DNA of 64,000 bases, taken from assembly GCA_905160935.1 (NCBI GenBank), contig CAJHZI010000518.1, forward strand, positions 1,585,001 to 1,649,000, read 5' to 3'. The notes under the pieces were generated by a model. It did not search any database and was not told where the DNA came from. It was given only the letters and a program-made list of their open reading frames with translations. Positions 1-16,959 of the stretch are shown one piece after another. Origin of the DNA: Enchytraeus crypticus (lineage: Eukaryota > Annelida > Clitellata > Enchytraeida > Enchytraeidae). How positions within the stretch are numbered: the stretch's first letter is position 1; each line of letters begins with the position of its first letter. A program made the translations under genes and the position numbers.

Positions 1-16
1 ATACGGTAAGACAAAT

Positions 17-147
17 CAAGGCTAATGTTAACGTCAGTTTCTTCACTCTAAAGCGATGTCAGTGACGGGCTAGCCCAGGATTTGAACCCCGCACATTCTG
101 ATCCACGGTCGAGTATCTTATCGATATCGCCACTGGCCCCAGCCAAG
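17..147 (-). repeat. tRNA-derived SINE, family A
   Basis: Read on the minus strand it runs GTGGCGATATCGATAAGATA (box A-like), GGGGTTCAAATCCTGGGC (box B-like), then CCCGTCACTGACATCGC and AAACTGACGTTAACATTAGC. The same order recurs at about 3705, 9765, 19621, 32410, 33105, 45115, 53828 and 63835. The dispersal and the conserved non-tRNA 3' part show a SINE and not a tRNA gene. Confidence 0.8.
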
Positions 148-522
148 AAGGAATAAAAGTATGAGGAAAATTTACTATTTGCAAATGACCAAGGAATGGC
201 AGCGGGCAGCGGGCAGCGAGACTGCACTGCAGACGATAATGGATAGCTGAATGATATGGCATTGGCAGTTGATTAATATCAAAAAGTCCAAAGTGATGAG
301 AGTGTCCCATATTAAAGGTGAAATTCAAGCAAAATTGGCCTTCAGTGATAGGAAAGAACGTTTAACAAAAACTCTGAAGAAAGACACTAATATAAAGATA
401 GTGAAACATTGGTTTGGACCACGCTATAAGATATTAGGAAACTAGATTCATTGGAAATGTGGATTTAGAGAAGAATAGAGAGGATTAGCTGGACTCACGG
501 TTACAAATGAGGAAGTTCTGAA

Positions 523-560
523 GAGAGTTGGTACAGATATGTCTATCTGTACCAACTCTC
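523..560. repeat. Perfect palindrome, 17-bp arms, 4-nt loop
   Basis: The left arm GAGAGTTGGTACAGATA (523-539) is exactly complementary to 544-560 across the loop TGTC. The related LINE copy near 25140 has only one arm. Confidence 0.9.
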
Positions 561-741
561 AACTGTTGATAAATGTATTATGAAATAGGAAGATGAGTTG
601 GAAATGACACATTCTAAGGAGGAAAGTCTATTAAAAGAGTTCATAGAAGGTAGAATGGAAGAAAAAAGAGGCAGAGGCAGGCCGAGATTAGGTATATTAG
701 ATGATTTAAAACCCACTCATATGTGGATATGAAAAGGAAAA

Positions 742-819
742 TATATAACGCCTCCACTCTTCTCTGTGTTCTCTGTCTTCCGAGACAGAGAACACAGAGA
801 AGAGTGGAGGCGTTATATA
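742..819. repeat. Perfect palindrome, 37-bp arms, 4-nt loop
   Basis: 742-778 (starting TATATAACGCCTCC) is the exact reverse complement of 783-819 across the loop TCCG. The related LINE tail near 24900-24970 has only one orientation of this segment. Confidence 0.92.
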
Positions 820-847
820 CCATGTATCTGCCAGTAGGCAGTGCGCT

Positions 848-888
<41 letters not shown>

Positions 889-894
889 ATTAAT

Positions 895-1770
895 GTATTT
901 ACATTGGCCAAATTACTGCCCATCTCTGGATTTTTTAAATAGACAGAAGAATCGACTACTTTGTTCCTATGCTGAGTGGTGCCAATCAGAGTTGAATTTA
1001 CCATGGAGCACTCTCAGCACGTGCTGAGGGCCCTCTGGTCAAAGGGGCTCCCTATATTTCTTTAAAAATTTCTTTAGGCTTCAAGAATTTCCAACGACCC
1101 TGACACAATGAACTTAAAGAGATTTGGAATGCATTTTTCACCCATAATTACTGATAAATACGCGTAGCCTACTATACTGTAGTCTTTGGCAAAGAAACAG
1201 TATTAATCCAATTGGGTTCTAGCTTGGAATTTATTGGTTGTTTAAAGATTATCTAGTAGTGATCAATAGGCATTCTAAATTGTTATCAAATTACTACATT
1301 AAACTTACATGTAGATAAACATGTATTTAATATGAAATAAACCAATAATTACTTGCAAGCTAAATTAATTTTAAAAGTGGCTCCACTAGTTTTCTGACTG
1401 TGGGTGGCATGTGAACATTTTTTACTCTTTATAATTTTTTCCTATCCACTATAAAATTTGCTATCTTTTTGTGGCTGGTTGATTTTTCATATCTAGTAAA
1501 ATATAATTAAGGCGTTAATGGGAACCTTTTCTTCTCCTACGTCAAGCCGTCCTTTCTATTCTTATCAGCGTTCTTTGTCTTTTTATTAGTTATTACAGTT
1601 TCCCCTCTCCTTATTGCAGTTTCTTGGTCAGATTTCGTCTCCCTTAGTAAGAGCACAGTTTAACTCAATAATTTAAATTAAGTGTAGGTTCGTCACGTAA
1701 TTCTGTTTGTCAACTAAATGCTATGTAATCCGAGTGTATCACTCTGCAGTTAATCATTCAACTGTAGGCC
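895..1770. other. Non-coding stretch, no recognised feature
   Basis: AT-rich with stops in all frames. I see no coding exon and no clear repeat, apart from possible decayed LINE sequence toward its right end. Confidence 0.5.
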
Positions 1771-1774
1771 TAAC

Positions 1775-2085
1775 TACTATAGACGTTCATTTTCTCACTC
1801 AGCACCCACAATCTCGAACTCTTTACCTGCTAATCTTCGCTTTTGTTTTTCTCTTTTAGCATTCTCTAACAAGCTTAAGGCTTACCTTTTCCCACCATAG
1901 ATATAATTAATCTACCCTGACCATTTTTGATCACCGGACTGGCTTTCGTTTAGGACCTTACTTCTCCTCAGCACATTTCTTTTGCTGATTTATCTGGGTG
2001 AATTGATCTGTAGTGATGTGTGCTATTGGAGACGTCCCTGACATCATACCCGGATGAGGAAACGGACGTTAAACCTTTATTATTA
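1775..2085 (+). mobile_element. LINE 3' end (CR1/L2-like tail), decayed
   Basis: Codons near 1790-1890 read P-TISNSLPANLR followed by FSNKLKAYLF. This is the common C-terminal signature of CR1/L2/Rex-type reverse transcriptases (xxWNSLPxxLR ... FKxxLKxYLF). It is followed by a 3'UTR block (TTTTGATCACCGGACTGGC ... GAGGAAACGGACGTTAAACC) that recurs at 5895-6055 and, more decayed, near 34560-34640. Confidence 0.6.
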
Positions 2086-2099
2086 TTATCTCATTCATC

Positions 2100-2330
2100 G
2101 TCTTATAATTCTCCTGTTCTTGTCACGTTCAATCATGTTAAAATATCCGCTATTAGAAATTCCATCGCTGCATTATTTCGATACATAACTAATTAAGAGC
2201 CTATTGATCTTAATCTCTTTTGTTCTGAACTTGAAAACTCGACCCGGATCAGTCACCTGATAGTGATATCGATGCACTAGTAAAGCAGTATAGCACTGCT
2301 CTTTTGATCTGCACTAATTAATGTGTACTA
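2100..2330 (+). mobile_element. Possible LINE fragment (endonuclease-RT linker)
   Basis: Broken frames give IRNSIAALFRY and DSDIDALVKQYSTAL, which look like the linker between endonuclease and RT in CR1-like LINEs. The match is weak and the order relative to the preceding tail means it would be a separate insertion. Confidence 0.35.
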
Positions 2331-2339
2331 ATAAAATGC

Positions 2340-2988
2340 ACAAATAAATATTGCTAATGCTAAGCAACAGTACATTTGCTTTGTAGTCAGTAAAGCAGTA
2401 AATGCCTAAACTTTAGGAAAACTGTTATTTTTGCATTAGTCTCCTTCTCTTCTTGTTCAATTAATTTTGAGACTACTTGACCGACAAGGTATCAATTTAG
2501 GAGCACTTATCACTCCATACAGCAGAAAATTCTATTCCTAACTTTCCGAAATTGACTCATTCTGTTAAAGATGATCGAGCTTATTAGTTTCAGCTATGGG
2601 ACGTACGATCAAGGAGCAGTGGTCTAACATTTATAAAAGATATCTGTAAACTGTCTTGGCCCTGGTTGTGTTACTGCAAGAGTATAAAGTATGTGGATAT
2701 TTCATGTCATATACATGACAAGTGTCAAGTTAACAATCTTATAGGACTAAAAGTTGCAAGTAGGCCCCTAATATTTTTTATGATTATTTGGCGCGGTTCC
2801 TAAAATGAAACGAATCTGCTGTTCTTTGTATAGGTTTGGTGTCAAAATTCAATAATTTTTCCCTAATTTTCATCAAATCTACTTCACTACTAGTCTCCTA
2901 CTTCGCAAGCTTTCTATCCTGCCAAACCATATTCGTTTCATATAAGCAATACACGAAATTTATTGACACACTATTGTTTTCTTATTTC
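2340..2988. other. Non-coding flank or intron 5' of K2P
   Basis: No coding exon or named repeat seen. If the acceptor at 2990 is used, this is the end of a 5'UTR intron of the channel gene. Confidence 0.5.
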
Positions 2989-2990
2989 AG

Positions 2991-3028
2991 GATTAAAAGA
3001 ATCAGTCGTTGTCAGTACGTTAAGCATA
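2991..3028 (+). promoter_or_regulatory. Probable 5'UTR part of K2P exon
   Basis: A pyrimidine-rich tract ending in AG at 2989-2990 precedes the start codon by 38 bases. This implies that a non-coding first exon lies further upstream; I could not identify it. Confidence 0.5.
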
Positions 3029-7964
<4,936 letters not shown>

Positions 7965-8170
7965 ATCCTACTGTTAGCCAAATCGGTATCTAGGCATCAT
8001 GGGTCGTGCCTAACTATGGCGGAGCCTAAAGGGGTCCACTACCTATGCAGATATCAAGCTAAATGCAGTAAAGTCCCGCATTAAGTTGACTTCGACAATT
8101 TTGTCATACATTCAGTTGGCATTATCATGTAGCTCACTTTTACACCTGTGACTATTTCTCTACTTAGCTA
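7965..8170 (+). promoter_or_regulatory. K2P 3'UTR (start), with a segment duplicated downstream
   Basis: This sequence directly follows the K2P stop codon. Bases 8041-8170 recur at 8688-8820 with roughly nine differences. The true 3' end was not located. Confidence 0.55.
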
Positions 8171-8520
8171 GAAATCGAAATCACGCTGTTAAAATATCTA
8201 ATATTAGTTAAGTTTCATTTAGAACTCAAGACACCATTATGCTTTTCAGCAGCTACTGCATTAGGTATCAAATCAGTAATATTCGGTTTTAGTCTGGCGA
8301 ACTATAGATGACTACAACTGCCACACTGCGAACACTTGAATAATTATAATTAGTTACCAAACGCGCCTAATAGATCTCAGAACTTACAAAAAGCCTCAAC
8401 TTTAACATATATTTAGCTAAACAAATTTCAATTGTCTCTAATTATATTATTTCATACATTAAAATCAATTCATATGATCTTTTTAGACTTAGTTTTGTTT
8501 TTAACCCTGTATTGCGTCTG

Positions 8521-9070
8521 ACAACAACGGCTTGCTCGTAGCGCAAACTGTTCTAAAAACACTTGCCAGTTGCGCAATCTGTTTAAAAGCATTTGCTGGT
8601 GGGACAAACTGTTCTTAAAGCATTTGCTGGTGGGACAAACTGTTCTAAAAGCACTTGCTGGTATAGCAAACTGTTCTAAAAGCACATACCTATGCAGATA
8701 TCAAGCTAAATGCAGTAGAATATCCCGCATTGAGTTGACTTCGACAATTTTGTCACACACTCAGTTGGCATTATCATGTAGCCCACTTTTACACCTGTCA
8801 CTATTTCTCTACTTAGTTAGCAAACTGTTCTAAAAGCATTTGCTGGTAGGACAAACTGTTTAAAAGCATTTGCTGGTAGGACAAACTGTTTAAAAGCATT
8901 TGCTGGTAGGACAAACTGTTCTAAAAACACATACTGGTATAGCAAACTGTTTTAAAAGCACTTGCTGGTATAGCACACTGTTCTAAATGCACATACTGGT
9001 ATAGCAAACTGTTTTAAAAGCACTTGCTGGTATAGCACACTGTTCTAAATGTACATTGCTGGTACCGCAA
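8521..9070. repeat. Minisatellite, unit about 30 bp, interrupted
   Basis: At least ten tandem variants of AAACTGTTCTAAAAGCA plus TTTGCTGGTAGG, with variant types GGTGGG, GGTAGG and GGTATAG. The array is interrupted by a copy of the K2P 3'UTR segment at 8688-8820. It lies in the last intron of DNPEP and just past the K2P gene. Confidence 0.9.
8688..8820 (+). repeat. Duplicate of K2P 3'UTR segment inside the minisatellite
   Basis: It starts ACCTATGCAGATATCAAGCT and ends CTACTTAGTTAG, matching 8041-8170 in the same orientation at about 93 percent by eye count. Confidence 0.85.
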
Positions 9071-9764
9071 ATCAAGGGAGCGCATATAACACGTGCTGCA
9101 ACATTGGGAGAATCATTTGCAGATAAAACATGTTGCAACATTGAGAGATTTACATTCAGATAACACACATTGTATGATTTGGTACTAATCCCTCCAGCGT
9201 CAAGTCATAACGGCTGAAAAAAGCTTACGTTTTGTCAGCATTTACTGTTTCTAAAACCTTGCTGACTATAGCTTTGCTTTCGGCACTTATGACATCTCAA
9301 CTAATATTTCAATTTCAATATTTTACCATTTTCAGCTAAAATATTCTTATCAGATTTAAATAGCAATAATTCATAAGGATAAAATTAAAGAAGCGTAATA
9401 AGGTGAGACCTGAAAGAGAGTGATGGCCTGTTTGACACTCGTGGTGCAGCACATCTCTCGTATGGAGTGCATGCTGAGCTGTGGGGCTCCTACATCAACA
9501 GTGGGCATGCCCAGCTGAGCCGACATAATCGGCCCTATAGTGCTGCCACATGTCGAGTCGTTGCGCACTACCATATCCTAATATCATGAAAACATACACA
9601 AATGTGCTGCCGTATGTCGAATAATTATATTTTATGTCAAGTTACTATTGGCATTAGGTGACCAAATGAAAAGCGCTAACATCTCGAGGGGCCGTATATT
9701 ACCATAACAAATGATAAAGCTTACATTCTGCCTATACATGTACAACTGAAATCCAGTTCTGGCG

Positions 9765-9890
9765 GAACCAGTGCCAATTTCGGTAAGGTATCTGACTGTG
9801 GAGCAGTGTGTGCTAGGTTAAAATTCTGGGCTACCCCTTCAATTATATCGATTTGAAATTGATGCTATCGCCGGCTTTAGACTTTTAGCT
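9765..9890 (+). repeat. SINE family A, decayed
   Basis: AACCAGTGCCAATTTCGGTA, then a weak box B (GGTTAAAATTCTGGGCT) and a diverged 3' part. In a DNPEP intron. Confidence 0.55.
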
Positions 9891-9894
9891 TTTT

Positions 9895-10265
9895 GGTTTT
9901 GGAGGTGTGAAAATATATATCAATATTACAGCCTATATATGGGCAGCTTAAAAACATACAGAACACAAAATATGCAAATATACAGTAAACAACGAAAGAA
10001 AAAATTTAAAATAACCCGCATTTCGAAAAGCAAGCAATGAACACATGAATATCATCAGATTTTAATAACACTGGTTCATTTGACAAATGCACAGCAGTAC
10101 TTATGCGCAGGATGTTCTTCTATCACTATTATTCGAGGAAGAGGTTTATGCCTGTAACAATATAATTTTCTACAATCCTGACTAGAGATAAAAATACATG
10201 TTTCTTTCGATGCTCCTTTTATTGTTTTAAACAGTTTTGTTGTTTTTTTTCGTTTCTTGTTAACT
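9895..10265. other. DNPEP intron, nothing recognised
   Basis: AT-rich, without coding signal or clear repeat. Confidence 0.5.
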
Positions 10266-10269
10266 ATTT

Positions 10270-10545
10270 TCTTCTAGTGCACTGCCTAAATGGCAAATCG
10301 ATGGCATATAACTCTTTCAACTAATTCTATCCTCAACCTTCTTTTCATCTCTATATATGAATTTGTTATCAAATCATCCAACATCCCATTTCTTGGCCTT
10401 TCTCTAACTCTTTTCCCTAGCATTCTTCCTTCTATTACATCCTTTAGCAAACCATCCCCCTTACACTATGTCCTATCTAGCTTTTCTTTCCATTTATTAT
10501 CACATTCTATTTGTAACAGCTCACTCAAGAATTGCTTAAAGTTGA
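10270..10545 (-). mobile_element. LINE 3' end, antisense
   Basis: It carries the CAGTGCACTGCC-like motif (here AGTGCACTGCCTAAATGGCA) followed by a pyrimidine-rich block that matches the antisense copies at 24870-25215 and 56680-57060 in order. The plus-strand frame across it is a shadow. Confidence 0.5.
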
Positions 10546-10559
10546 TTAATTAATTAGTT

Positions 10560-12240
10560 GTATAAAACACTTCATAAAAAGTTCTACATTTGGTATACAT
10601 CCAGTATTAACATTGGTAATGACTTACGACTAGCACCTGGCCATGTCATAGAGACATTCCTATGAAGATCGTTGATAGGCTCGCTACTCGCTACTATACT
10701 TATTTTTATTAACTAAGACTTATCAATTTATCAGATCTACAATTAACTCAGCTAATATTTTAGGTTAAACTAGTACAATCCATATGTCCTTTCTGACTGT
10801 CTGTTCATGCAGTTTTAACTTATTTTTTGCTGGTTTTCAGTAAGAATTAATACCTCTACAGTCTTTAACCTTAAAGTGCAAGATATCGTTCTATTTTATT
10901 CCACAAACTAAACATTTTACTGCTGCTTTCATTATCATAATCGCCATCGTCATCGTTATCATTGTCACTTTGCCATCATCTTCATTGTCATCACTACATT
11001 ACTACAATCCGCACATTACTGCAAAAAGTCAAAACATCTCGAAATATTTCACTGATGTGTTTCACTGTACTGATTTCGCTGGTTTTCGTGTGTCAGAAAT
11101 TCAAACCAAATGCAGTGACATTTTGTTATTGTTTTAATGTCAATCGAACTTCAGCAGAATTAGAATAACAAATTTTCTTGTTAAATATTTGCAAGTCACA
11201 AATTTTTGATTCTGTAAATTTTTAATTTGACGTTATTTTAATTTTAATTTTTGCTTTAAAACAAAAAACCTTTAAAAACAATTGTTTTCACACAAGCTTA
11301 CATCACTAACCCTGATATTTGATGAGTATCATACGTTAAATTAATTGCTTCGCTGATTAAACAGTTAACATACACACAATCGATTAATTTTACATCCAGA
11401 CTTACTGATATTGCAATATCCTACATCAGCATTGGTTAGCTGCGGCTTCGAGCGGCCCTAGTGAGTCAGTGAATAAATAAATAATAAGAACAGTAAAGCC
11501 TAAGGTAACAATAATTAAAAATTTCTATCTTAAAATATCTATCTTAAATTTTTTTTTTTTTTTTAGCTAACTTGAGGACACCCTTAATAATATATACATC
11601 AGATTTACTTTGACCTCAGCAGAAAAATTTCCTATAACCATCTAATTATTGGTATCAAAAAAATGTATGAAAAGTTTAAAATCTTTTTCTCGTTTACGAT
11701 TTCCATTTTTACGCTTACTTTTATTATAATGGACTAGAGTTGCGACCATATCCTTCAGCACCCGATCCAATACTCTTGCTCCAACTCGATTGTACGTAAG
11801 AGGCGACTAAGACAGGAGCTGAGGAAATCAAAAACCATGAAATACTTTCCCATGATAAAATGTCATGCGACTCCAAGTTTACGCCAAAGATAGAGCACGA
11901 TGACGAGAGATCTTAGTTTCAACCAGGAAATCTGTTGTCCTATGTTTATTCTGTTTAAAAAAAACTGCTCAAGATCATCAGCATTAATCATTTATAAGTA
12001 CGAAATTGAACGCTATAAACTTTATAAGCCACCATGTTTGCCATTCACAGGAATGTAGTTGTAGACAGCCAGCCACTTTGCATACAATGACAAGTTAACT
12101 GATTAAACCTTGTAGTTCTCGTGGTTAAATTGTAGTAAATTATACCTAAACTATTGCATTTTTAAAGACCCCAGTTCTCTGTCACAAAAGTAGCATTTCA
12201 TACATTAAATTCACAATTCAACTGTATTGTCTACTAGCAT
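10560..12240. other. DNPEP intron, mostly unannotated
   Basis: Stops in all frames. 11548-11565 is a short T run. 11750-11860 is a fragment of repeat family B (GTAAGAGGCGACTAAGACAGG). Confidence 0.45.
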
Positions 12241-12554
12241 ACTACCTGAAGAGGAACTTTAGCCAGCAGAGCTATCTCACGAATGATAGATCTCGTTACA
12301 GCTGTTGTAGCATATCTCTGATTAGCATTTTCTTTAACCACAACACCCTGCAAATGCCAAAGTCGTTAAGTAGGTTTCTGTTAATTTAAGTTGAATAAAA
12401 TAATGTAGACATAGAGGAGTAAACACAACGTGCGTAGAGAACAAACATTATTAGAACATTAATATTAAACTGTCTCAATAAATATTAGTTATAGATACAA
12501 CACTTTATTTAATATTTCAAAGCATTTGATAACCTGTATATATTTCATTGTTAC

Positions 12555-13065
12555 ATAGTGGCGGATCGAGAAAATTTTTAAGAGGTGGTCGAAAATGCTT
12601 TTGGACAGTGTCCACATTATATTACTTACGCCCATGCCTTTTCCGGGACAGACTTTAAATTATTTTACTTGCACCCTTTTTTACTCTATATTCATATTTA
12701 CCAATAGCTATGAACCGAATATTCATATTTACCAATAGCTATGAACAGAATTAAAATTAATTAAGGATATAGAAGGGTACAATGCTGGAGCAATGAAGCC
12801 TGCAATGTATGATGTATAAAATACCGATAGCACAGTATGAACGGATAAAGAATTTTATATTATTTTATATTATATTTTGTACTGTGAATTTTGTACTGTA
12901 CATTTTATATTTTATATTATTTTATCGTTCAAATAAAATGTGTGTAGTTTTTATTAACATATTTTCCTCAGGGCAGATACTATAGGGTGCATTTTTTATC
13001 GTTGGACCTAAGAGGGGTCAGGCCCCCACGGCCCCCCGCTGAATCTGCACTTATGCGGTCCCAAG
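12555..13065 (-). mobile_element. Decayed MITE, CGGATCCAGG family
   Basis: Left end AGTGGCGGATCGAG; right end, read on the minus strand, starts CATAAGTGCAGATTCAGCGG and is followed by GGCCTGACCCCTCTTAGGTCC, as in the copy at 46065. An internal 12690-12750 segment is a two-copy tandem of ATATTCATATTTACCAATAG. Confidence 0.5.
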
Positions 13066-13069
13066 ACTG

Positions 13070-14040
13070 CCAAGTAATTCTAACAGTAAACCATAAAAGC
13101 ACCAACTAATGCTCGTCAAACTCTACAGATCAGTACAGCCAGGGGTATCCACACAATGTTTACAACGACACCAGTTGTATGGTTAAAAAGTAGGGGAAAG
13201 GTGTAAAAAGGTACAGAGCTTTGAATGTGGGGGAATGGAAAAATTGCGCAATTGCACAGCCTGAGTTAGACGTGACTTGTGTCTTGCTCAGCGAGAATTG
13301 GGCGCCACTGAGTACAACACAGCACAGTATTGTTGAGAGCTTTCAAAGCACTATTATAGTGTCTTGATTCAATCATAGCAAAACTTGACTTCGGTTACTG
13401 CAAGATCTGATAGGTCAGACATGATGAAATCACAATTATCGTGAAGAAAGCTATCTTATGCCGTTTAGATGAACCAGTGCTGGATCGTCTGGATATCAGG
13501 CCAGTGATAGAAAACAGACTTTATAATGGTACGGATACTGCTGACATTTCAAGAAAATGTGAAATCAATTCACACATTTATCACCTGGTCTGTTAATAGT
13601 TTTCACAGCTCATTATTTGCTAACTCATAATTTTCCAGCTCGCTACTGTCTATCTCGCTATGTTTATTAGCTAATTCCCTGCGGCTTAGAAGTCTAATTG
13701 ATAGCTAATAGGGGTGTAGGTGTATATTGTTATTTAATAGGGGTTTAAGGAACTGTTTGAAAATCATTATCTGGGTTCGGAATAATTCACCAAATCCGGC
13801 CTGATTTTTAATATGTTGATTTATATTATCTATCGCTACATTCATTAATACCACTATTATTATGAACATGCCCTAGGGTATGAAGCTTGCCCTATCGTCA
13901 TCAACGTCATCGTCATCATCAAAAATCTCAAAATTTCAAATCCGGTACACTCCAATTAACTAATGAGTTAATGAAGAGCTACTGTAGTAATTAAAGAATT
14001 AATGAATTGATTAATGAATGAATTAATTAATTACTGAATT
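13070..14040. other. DNPEP intron, nothing recognised
   Basis: No exon or named repeat found. 13975-14045 is a low-complexity (TTAATGAA)n-like run. Confidence 0.45.
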
Positions 14041-14044
14041 AATG

Positions 14045-14135
14045 GTGTGGAACAGAGGATTAAAGAAGGTCTATTCATATCCCAACCCAAGTTAAACTGG
14101 GTTCATCGGTAGATGTTTGATGATGATGAATGAAG
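14045..14135 (+). repeat. RTE-like LINE 3' end
   Basis: GTGTGGAACAGAGGATTAAA ... TCTATTCATATCCCAACCCA ... TTAAACTGGG ... GATGATGATGA. The same end is at 53215-53335 (+) and, antisense, at 23635-23700, 45390-45485 and 61615-61690. Confidence 0.6.
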
Positions 14136-14524
14136 CAACATAGGCATGATCAAAACACTAAATAAGATATAGAGAAGCAAAAGCAAACAATCAGACCTTG
14201 TGTAATGCAGGACGATGCTGCTCCTCGTGCTTCTCACTGAATAAACAATGCATACAATGCAGAGTTAAACATCTACGAAAACTGAATTAATCGAAGATAC
14301 TTATGTAAATGATAAACGAAGCAGATTTGATCAGAGTTAAAGTTATGTATGGGACTCTGTGACGCAAAGCAGAAGGGAAAGTTATCACTATTAGACATGT
14401 ATTAGACCGTAGTTGGTAATTGACGTTATGGTTGTTATGTTCGCTAATTTGATGTTATGGTTGCTATGCTTATCAATTGATGATGAATTGCTGTTATTGC
14501 ATTTGAGGAGAATATAACTTAAAA

Positions 14525-14700
14525 GATAAGGCTTCTGAGGTGGTTTCCCATTGTGTTCCTCAGTTCTAGCTTAGTCGCTTTTTATAACATGCGCCTTTTA
14601 CGTTTGATTTATTCCTAAGGGCCCAGACATCTCTCTCTGTCTTAGTGCACTGCCCACTGGCAGGTCCTTGGTATATAACGCATAGAAAGCACAGATGGTG
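14525..14700 (-). repeat. Repeat family B fragments plus CAGTGCACTG tail
   Basis: GAGGTGGTTTCCCATTGTGT ... CTTAGTCGCTTTTTATAACA followed by a TCTCTCT tract and TTAGTGCACTGCCCACTGGC, all known modules of the dispersed families in this window. Confidence 0.5.
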
Positions 14701-15449
14701 ACATGGCATGAATTCTATAGAGACTGGTTCAGCTCTAACGGCGTCATTATCAAATATAATAATTTAAATCACAATTAACAGTCATAATTAAAAACTGCTA
14801 AAACATATATTTTAAAATAGATATTAGAAAAGAAATTTAAAATCGTTGGCAGTTTTAATATGATGATAGTAGAGAATAGAGTAAAACAGTGCATACGCAT
14901 AGTTGGGATGAACAGCATGAGCCATATCAGCACTGATCATGAGTGACTTAGGCATCGCCTCCTCAAATCTTACACCCAATTTATCATCACAGCAGCTCAA
15001 GCGGCGAAGTATGTGAGCCTGCAACGCTGAGGCAGCACCTTGAGCGGACTCGGAACCGACCTACAGGATTACAGGACTTTATACATATCAAGTAGTTCGT
15101 CTTTTTATACAATTGCATGCTATCTTAGTAATTCACAATAAAAATAAGTCTTACGACTTATTTGGATTACTATAAACTCATGATACTAATTATATCATAA
15201 TTGTTTCATAATCATAATAGACTTAACATATAAATAAGCATAACAACGATAAAAATATAAGTAAATTAGCTTTAGTGAAACTTAAATAGAAGTTAAACTG
15301 TTTTTTACATATTTTTATTTGTCCATGACTATTGGTTCAATGATCTTCAAATAATTAGTACATAGTAATTCAAATTATCATTCGAAGATCAAATTACATC
15401 CAAGACGTTGCACCATTCCTTGTACCTTTAGCGACACAAAAGCAGGAAG

Positions 15450-15600
15450 ATATCGTTATATCTGGTGCTATATAGCATGGACCTGCCAGTAGGCAGTGCA
15501 ATAAGGGAGAGAGAGAGAGACTAGGAATGTAGGAACTAAGAGAACAGAGGAAAGTTAGAAAAACATTAAGCGCGAAATGGAAAAAGTACGGCAATTTGTA
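15450..15600 (+). repeat. CAGTGC tail module with GA run
   Basis: GGACCTGCCAGTAGGCAGTG followed by GAGAGAGAGAGA; the same module ends several LINE copies here. Confidence 0.5.
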
Positions 15601-15769
15601 TTTTGGCATAGAGCGAAGTGAGATGGAAAGGAGATTTCATGAGTACAAATGAACACAGGATGATTTAATCTGGAGGACACGAAAGTCAGAAAGGGGCAGC
15701 AACATATTAGACAAAACGTTCAGCGAAAGAGTAACTAAGATAACACAATTCTGTGAACGGGTAATATTA

Positions 15770-16240
15770 GTCAGAGTTCAAGCGCAAACGCTAGCTTTAG
15801 CTGTCGTTTAGTTATATAAGCCAACATCAGATGCCGAAGATGAGGAAATTGAAGGTATATGAGAATTCAGAATAACTGATGAAATGAGAGAGGCCTACAG
15901 ATCCAATGAATGTCATGGGAGATGGAATGCGAAGGTCGGTGAAGGTAAGAACGGACAGGAAATTGGTGATTTCGGTCTGGGAAAGAGAAATGACTTAGGT
16001 CAGGGACTGACTGATTTCTGCAGAAAGATGAAGGTGACAGCAACTAACACGTGATTCTAGCACGAAAAGAGAAGGCGATACATATGGAAGAAGCCTGGAG
16101 ATTCTGGAAGATTCCAACAAGATAATATATTAATTAAGCTGCGATATAGAAATAGTGTTACAATTTTAAGGGCTTATCCGAGAGTTTATTATAGATTCAG
16201 ACCATAATCTGGTGACGGGTAAGATCGAGTTCTGACAGAA
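15770..16240 (+). mobile_element. LINE endonuclease-domain fragment
   Basis: Frames read YKPTSDAEDEEIE, GRWNAKVGEGKNGQEIGDFG, GKRNDLGQGLTDFC and later SDHNLVTG-like residues. This is the APE-type endonuclease of Jockey/RTE-like LINEs (GDWNAKVG...FGLGxRNxxGxxLxxFC). Several stops and shifts; not functional. In a DNPEP intron. Confidence 0.7.
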
Positions 16241-16959
16241 ATAAAAAGCTAAATAAGCTGTGTAAATAAATGAAATACGAGTAGAACAGTAGCCGCTTTC
16301 TTTCAAATGGTATCCTACGTAGAGTGTGGAGCAAAGTTCATGTCCATGGCTAACCCCTCACTGATGCATTCGAGCAGGAACTGATGTTAAACCTGACTTT
16401 AGACGAATTAAGTGATCAGCAAAGCATTTAAAGACTACAATCCGCAAAGTATAAACACTACATTCACATACATACACTATACCTAAACCTGCATATATTG
16501 TGTACTGTATGCATTACAGGTATGCATGAAGGTTTAGCTCGTTTCATTTGCAAAACACACCTCTTCATTATCAAAGAGACTAATCATTCGTATGTTGGTG
16601 TCCTTTCCAAGCGAATCGCCTTTACAAGATGCAATCAGAGCCTGCAAATCAGTAAACAAGTTTAGAATTTATCGCTACTATGTATTCATTAAAATAGATC
16701 CATGTAATTGCATATAATACAAGTTAACAGTGCTAGAGCAGAAAAAGGCCAACAGTATACTTCACCCGACGTAAGAAGCGACTAAACATTAGTTCACATA
16801 GACACAGGGCAACCATCTCAAAAGTTACACATTTTCTAGGCTAAAGGTAAGTTAAAGTAGTTCCAGCTAGCACTATACGACGGGATCAATTGCTGATTAA
16901 CTATATACAAGTGAATGCAATCTGTGAATGAGAAATATAACTTGTATCACTTGATAAAA

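Larger units (their letters stand above)
190..890 (+). mobile_element. LINE fragment (end of reverse transcriptase and 3' tail), with two foldback insertions
   Basis: Broken frames give typical non-LTR RT segments: LQTIMDS with W-QLINIKKSKVMRVSH (the end of the RT palm) and then VTNEEVLKRVGTD. The 3' end resembles the antisense LINE copy at 24860-25215 and shares the GCCAGTAGGCAGTGC plus GA-rich tail. Relative to that copy it carries two perfect short-loop palindromes (523-560 and 742-819). Decayed and non-coding. Confidence 0.7.

Noticed and set aside
8521-9070. CRISPR-like array
   Set aside because: Units are contiguous without unique spacers and the genome is animal; it is a minisatellite.
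9190-9235. Acceptor-like CTTTTTTCAG on the minus strand as an alternative DNPEP last exon
   Set aside because: It would add only Pro-Leu before a stop and lacks the conserved FFE...P-S ending, which is found at 7182-7232.
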